A stretch of DNA of 6,407 nt from an uncultured Eubacterium sp. (lineage in GTDB: Bacteria; Bacillota; Clostridia; Lachnospirales; Lachnospiraceae), in assembly GCA_900545725.1 (NCBI GenBank), contig URAI01000117.1, forward strand, positions 1 to 6,407, in the 5' to 3' direction. Positions 5,361 through 6,407 of this stretch are shown one piece after another (position 1 is the stretch's first letter; every line of letters begins with the position of its first letter). The notes beneath the pieces are model-generated. The model searched no databases, was not told the DNA's origin, and saw nothing but the letters and a program-made list of their open reading frames with translations. The translations under genes were made by a program, and so were the position numbers.

Positions 5361-5843
5361 ATGCAGAGAATAATGATAGTAAGTGATACTCATAAAAGGC
5401 ATGGAAACCTTGCAGAGGCTTTGTATAACGAGGGTAAGATAGATATGCTTATCCATCTTGGAGATATAGAAGGCGAAGAAGATATAATAACAGAGTTAGC
5501 AGGCTGTAAAGTCTTAATGGTGCCTGGAAATAATGATTATTATGCAAGATATGATAAGGAAATAGAGACAAAAATCGGCAAATATAATGTTTTATTGACG
5601 CATGGACATTATTATTATGTATCACTTGATTTGCAGGATATAAAGCAGGAAGGAATAGCCAGAGGGTATGATATAGTGATGTTTGGACATACACACAGAC
5701 CTGTAATACAGATTGATGATGATATAATATTAATTAATCCTGGAAGTATTTCATATCCAAGACAGGCAGATCATAGACCGACTTATATAATGATGTGTGT
5801 AAATGATAATGGAGAAGCTGCATTTGAATTAAAGTATGTATAG
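5361..5843 (+). CDS. yfcE: YfcE/MJ0936-family metallophosphoesterase
   Basis: A 160-residue protein of the small YfcE/MJ0936 phosphodiesterase family (B. subtilis YsnB type); members use two metal ions to hydrolyse phosphodiesters, and the natural substrate is generally unsettled. All calcineurin-like metal motifs are present in order: SDTH (8-11, Asp9 and His11), GD (34-35) in LIHLGDIEG, GNND (56-59), THGH (80-83) and GHTH (109-112), followed by the family's LINPGSISYPR. The GNND motif often reads GNCD in relatives; the metal-binding Asn is kept. Length is typical and there is no signal peptide, so it is cytoplasmic. It is the last gene of the operon and neighbours rdgB, as ysnB does ysnA. 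No clear + strand terminator with a T run follows. Confidence 0.94.
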   Translation: MQRIMIVSDTHKRHGNLAEALYNEGKIDMLIHLGDIEGEEDIITELAGCKVLMVPGNNDYYARYDKEIETKIGKYNVLLTHGHYYYVSLDLQDIKQEGIARGYDIVMFGHTHRPVIQIDDDIILINPGSISYPRQADHRPTYIMMCVNDNGEAAFELKYV

Positions 5844-5865
5844 AGATGGAATTTATCGTAGAGAA

Positions 5866-5933
5866 AGATAGGGTATCAGGCTTGCGATTATTTTTAAATA
5901 AATATATCTTAGTCTGAAATACCCCTTTCATCT
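5866..5933 (+). other. Imperfect stem-loop after the operon
   Basis: GGGTAT-CAG (5871-5879) pairs with CTG-AA-ATACCC (5914-5924, with an AA bulge), and AGAT (5866-5869) can pair outside with ATCT (5930-5933). The 34-nt AT-rich loop holds TTTTT. Downstream AGGG (5936-5939) could compete for the CCCT at 5923-5926. There is no T tail, so it is not a standard terminator; it may be a 3'-end stabilising or processing structure. Confidence 0.4.
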
Positions 5934-5969
5934 ATAGGGATAGGAAACAATAGTGTCTTAGTTGTGGTT

Positions 5970-6067
5970 CAATCTCCGACAAAGATTGTGCTGTGCGAAG
6001 ATTGCAGAGCCGCTGATATGAAAAAGTCAGCAGAGCTGACCGGTGGCTCACAGCAAGATTCGCAAGC
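5970..6067. other. Compact structured region, possible non-coding RNA or element remnant
   Basis: Hairpin 1 is CAATCT/AGATTG (5970-5975, 5983-5988) with a 7-nt loop. Hairpin 2 is long: GCT/AGC (5990-5992, 6065-6067), TGCGAA/TTCGCA (5994-5999, 6059-6064), a symmetric GA/GA internal loop, TTGC/GCAA (6002-6005, 6053-6056), then GAGCC/GGCTC (6007-6011, 6045-6049). Its tip can form either GCTGA/TCAGC (6012-6016, 6027-6031) or GTCAGC/GCTGAC (6026-6031, 6035-6040); the two exclude each other. GC content is visibly higher than in the flanks. It matches no riboswitch or RNA family I recognise. It could be transcribed on either strand. Confidence 0.5.
6021..6040 (-). terminator. Terminator-like hairpin on the minus strand
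   Basis: Read on the minus strand: GTCAGC, loop TCT, GCTGAC, then TTTTT (complement of 6021-6025). The form suits rho-independent termination, although the 3-nt loop is tight. No minus-strand gene is visible upstream of it within the window, so it may end an unannotated small RNA or antisense transcript, or simply be part of the structured region. Confidence 0.4.
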
Positions 6068-6247
6068 GGATATTAAATTATTTAAAATGTAGGTTGAATA
6101 GAATTAGTGCAAAAAATTATAGACCGGGTTTATATAATTATAATGCATATAAAAGGTATATTTTGATATATATAACTGTTATATAATGAGTAATAGACTG
6201 TTATTGAGATAAAAAATAAAAAAAAATAAAAAGTTTCAAAAAAAGTG
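6068..6247. other. AT-rich spacer with A-tracts upstream of the tRNA promoter
   Basis: No ORF, hairpin with tail or repeat is convincing in 6068-6210. From 6211 to 6244 the + strand is almost all A, broken by GTTTC at 6233-6237. This lies where an UP element (RNA polymerase alpha-subunit contact) would lie for the promoter at 6248-6276, as is common for stable-RNA genes. Confidence 0.5.
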
Positions 6248-6276
6248 TTGACATTATGGGTACTCTATAATATAAT
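6248..6276 (+). promoter_or_regulatory. Consensus vegetative promoter of a tRNA operon
   Basis: TTGACA (6248-6253), a 17-nt spacer and TATAAT (6271-6276), a perfect match in both boxes. An overlapping TATAAT at 6266-6271 is too close (12 nt). The start should be near 6283, about 70 nt before tRNA-Pro. Confidence 0.93.
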
Positions 6277-6284
6277 CATTCTTG

Positions 6285-6351
6285 CGTTGCGGTACTAAGT
6301 AACACGGCAACGAAAACAAGATAAGTGAATAATGAATGTTTACATCACTTA
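6285..6351 (+). other. Two-hairpin leader of the tRNA operon
   Basis: CGTTGC (6285-6290) pairs with GCAACG (6307-6312), and TAAGTGA (6322-6328) with TCACTTA (6345-6351). The second stem ends one base before the tRNA 5' end. It is probably the 5' leader removed by RNase P, with hairpins that may shape processing. No T run is present, so attenuation is not supported. Confidence 0.5.
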
Positions 6352-6352
6352 A

Positions 6353-6407
6353 CGGGGTGTGGCTCAGCTTGGCTAGAGCGCTTGATTTGGGATCAAGAGG
6401 TCGCAGG
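6353..6407 (+). tRNA. tRNA-Pro(UGG), 5' part only
   Basis: Acceptor 5' strand CGGGGTG (6353-6359); D arm GGCTC..GAGC; anticodon stem CTTGA/TCAAG (6381-6385, 6393-6397) around TTTGGGA, giving anticodon TGG (6388-6390). A start of C with CGGGG is typical of tRNA-Pro. The window ends in the 5' strand of the T stem, so the 3' part lies outside. Confidence 0.94.

Noticed and set aside
5734..5931. Minus-strand ORF at the operon end
   Set aside because: It mostly overlaps the phosphoesterase gene, shows no domain and no supporting ribosome site.
6007..6049. Group II intron domain V
   Set aside because: The GAGCCG start and GAAA-like loop look similar, but the stem lengths, bulge and AGC pairing do not fit, and no reverse transcriptase is present.
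5940..6067. T-box or metabolite riboswitch
   Set aside because: No T-box sequence or known aptamer core is seen, and no + strand gene with a coupled terminator follows directly.
6266..6271. First TATAAT as the tRNA promoter -10 box
   Set aside because: It is only 12 nt from TTGACA; the overlapping TATAAT at 6271-6276 has the ideal 17-nt spacer.

Overview
The window is AT-rich DNA from a low-GC Gram-positive, spore-forming anaerobe. It most resembles Lachnospiraceae or related Clostridia. This rests on base composition, strong AGGAGG-type ribosome sites, tRNA genes without an encoded CCA, TTGACA/TATAAT promoters, a sequence matching the sporulation sigma-G consensus, and the protein types. 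The assignment is an inference; no single sequence names the species. All supported genes lie on the + strand.

Layout. Positions 1-178: the end of a tRNA operon (3' part of tRNA-Leu(UAA), complete tRNA-Arg(ACG), rho-independent terminator). Positions 197-640: a monocistronic unit with a sigma-G-like promoter, a 59-residue Asn/Ser/Lys protein in which Asn recurs every third residue, a 35-bp tandem repeat and a terminator. Positions 655-1264: a single-domain rhodanese with its own candidate promoter. Positions 1265-1621: a 357-bp gap with inverted repeats and a 30-bp tandem duplication that runs into a consensus promoter. Positions 1622-5843: a probable four-gene operon: THUMP-domain rRNA methyltransferase (RlmL/YpsC family), a secreted or membrane-anchored papain-family (C1A) protease, an RdgB-type dITP/XTP pyrophosphatase, and a YfcE-type metallophosphoesterase. 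Positions 5844-6247: a gene-free stretch with strong RNA-like hairpins and a terminator-like hairpin on the minus strand. Positions 6248-6407: a consensus promoter and leader for the next tRNA operon, starting with a partial tRNA-Pro(UGG).

The operon joins housekeeping nucleic-acid functions (rRNA modification, nucleotide-pool cleaning, a small phosphodiesterase) with an unrelated surface protease. The pyrophosphatase-phosphoesterase pair is a known neighbour pair in Firmicutes (ysnA-ysnB in Bacillus subtilis). The protease start overlaps the methyltransferase by 20 nt. The protease and pyrophosphatase are now separated by about 145 bp of hairpin-rich DNA flanked by a 9-bp direct repeat; removing it would leave a 14-nt operon-like gap, so a small element may have inserted there.

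The items most worth a second look are the small triplet-repeat protein behind a sigma-G-type promoter, the flanked hairpin element inside the operon, the protease with a copper-amine-oxidase-N-like domain where a propeptide would normally be, the duplicated leader before the phosphoesterase, and the structured intergenic region at 5970-6067. I found no CRISPR array, no recognisable defence system and no transposase. Nothing here clearly amounts to a wholly new system.
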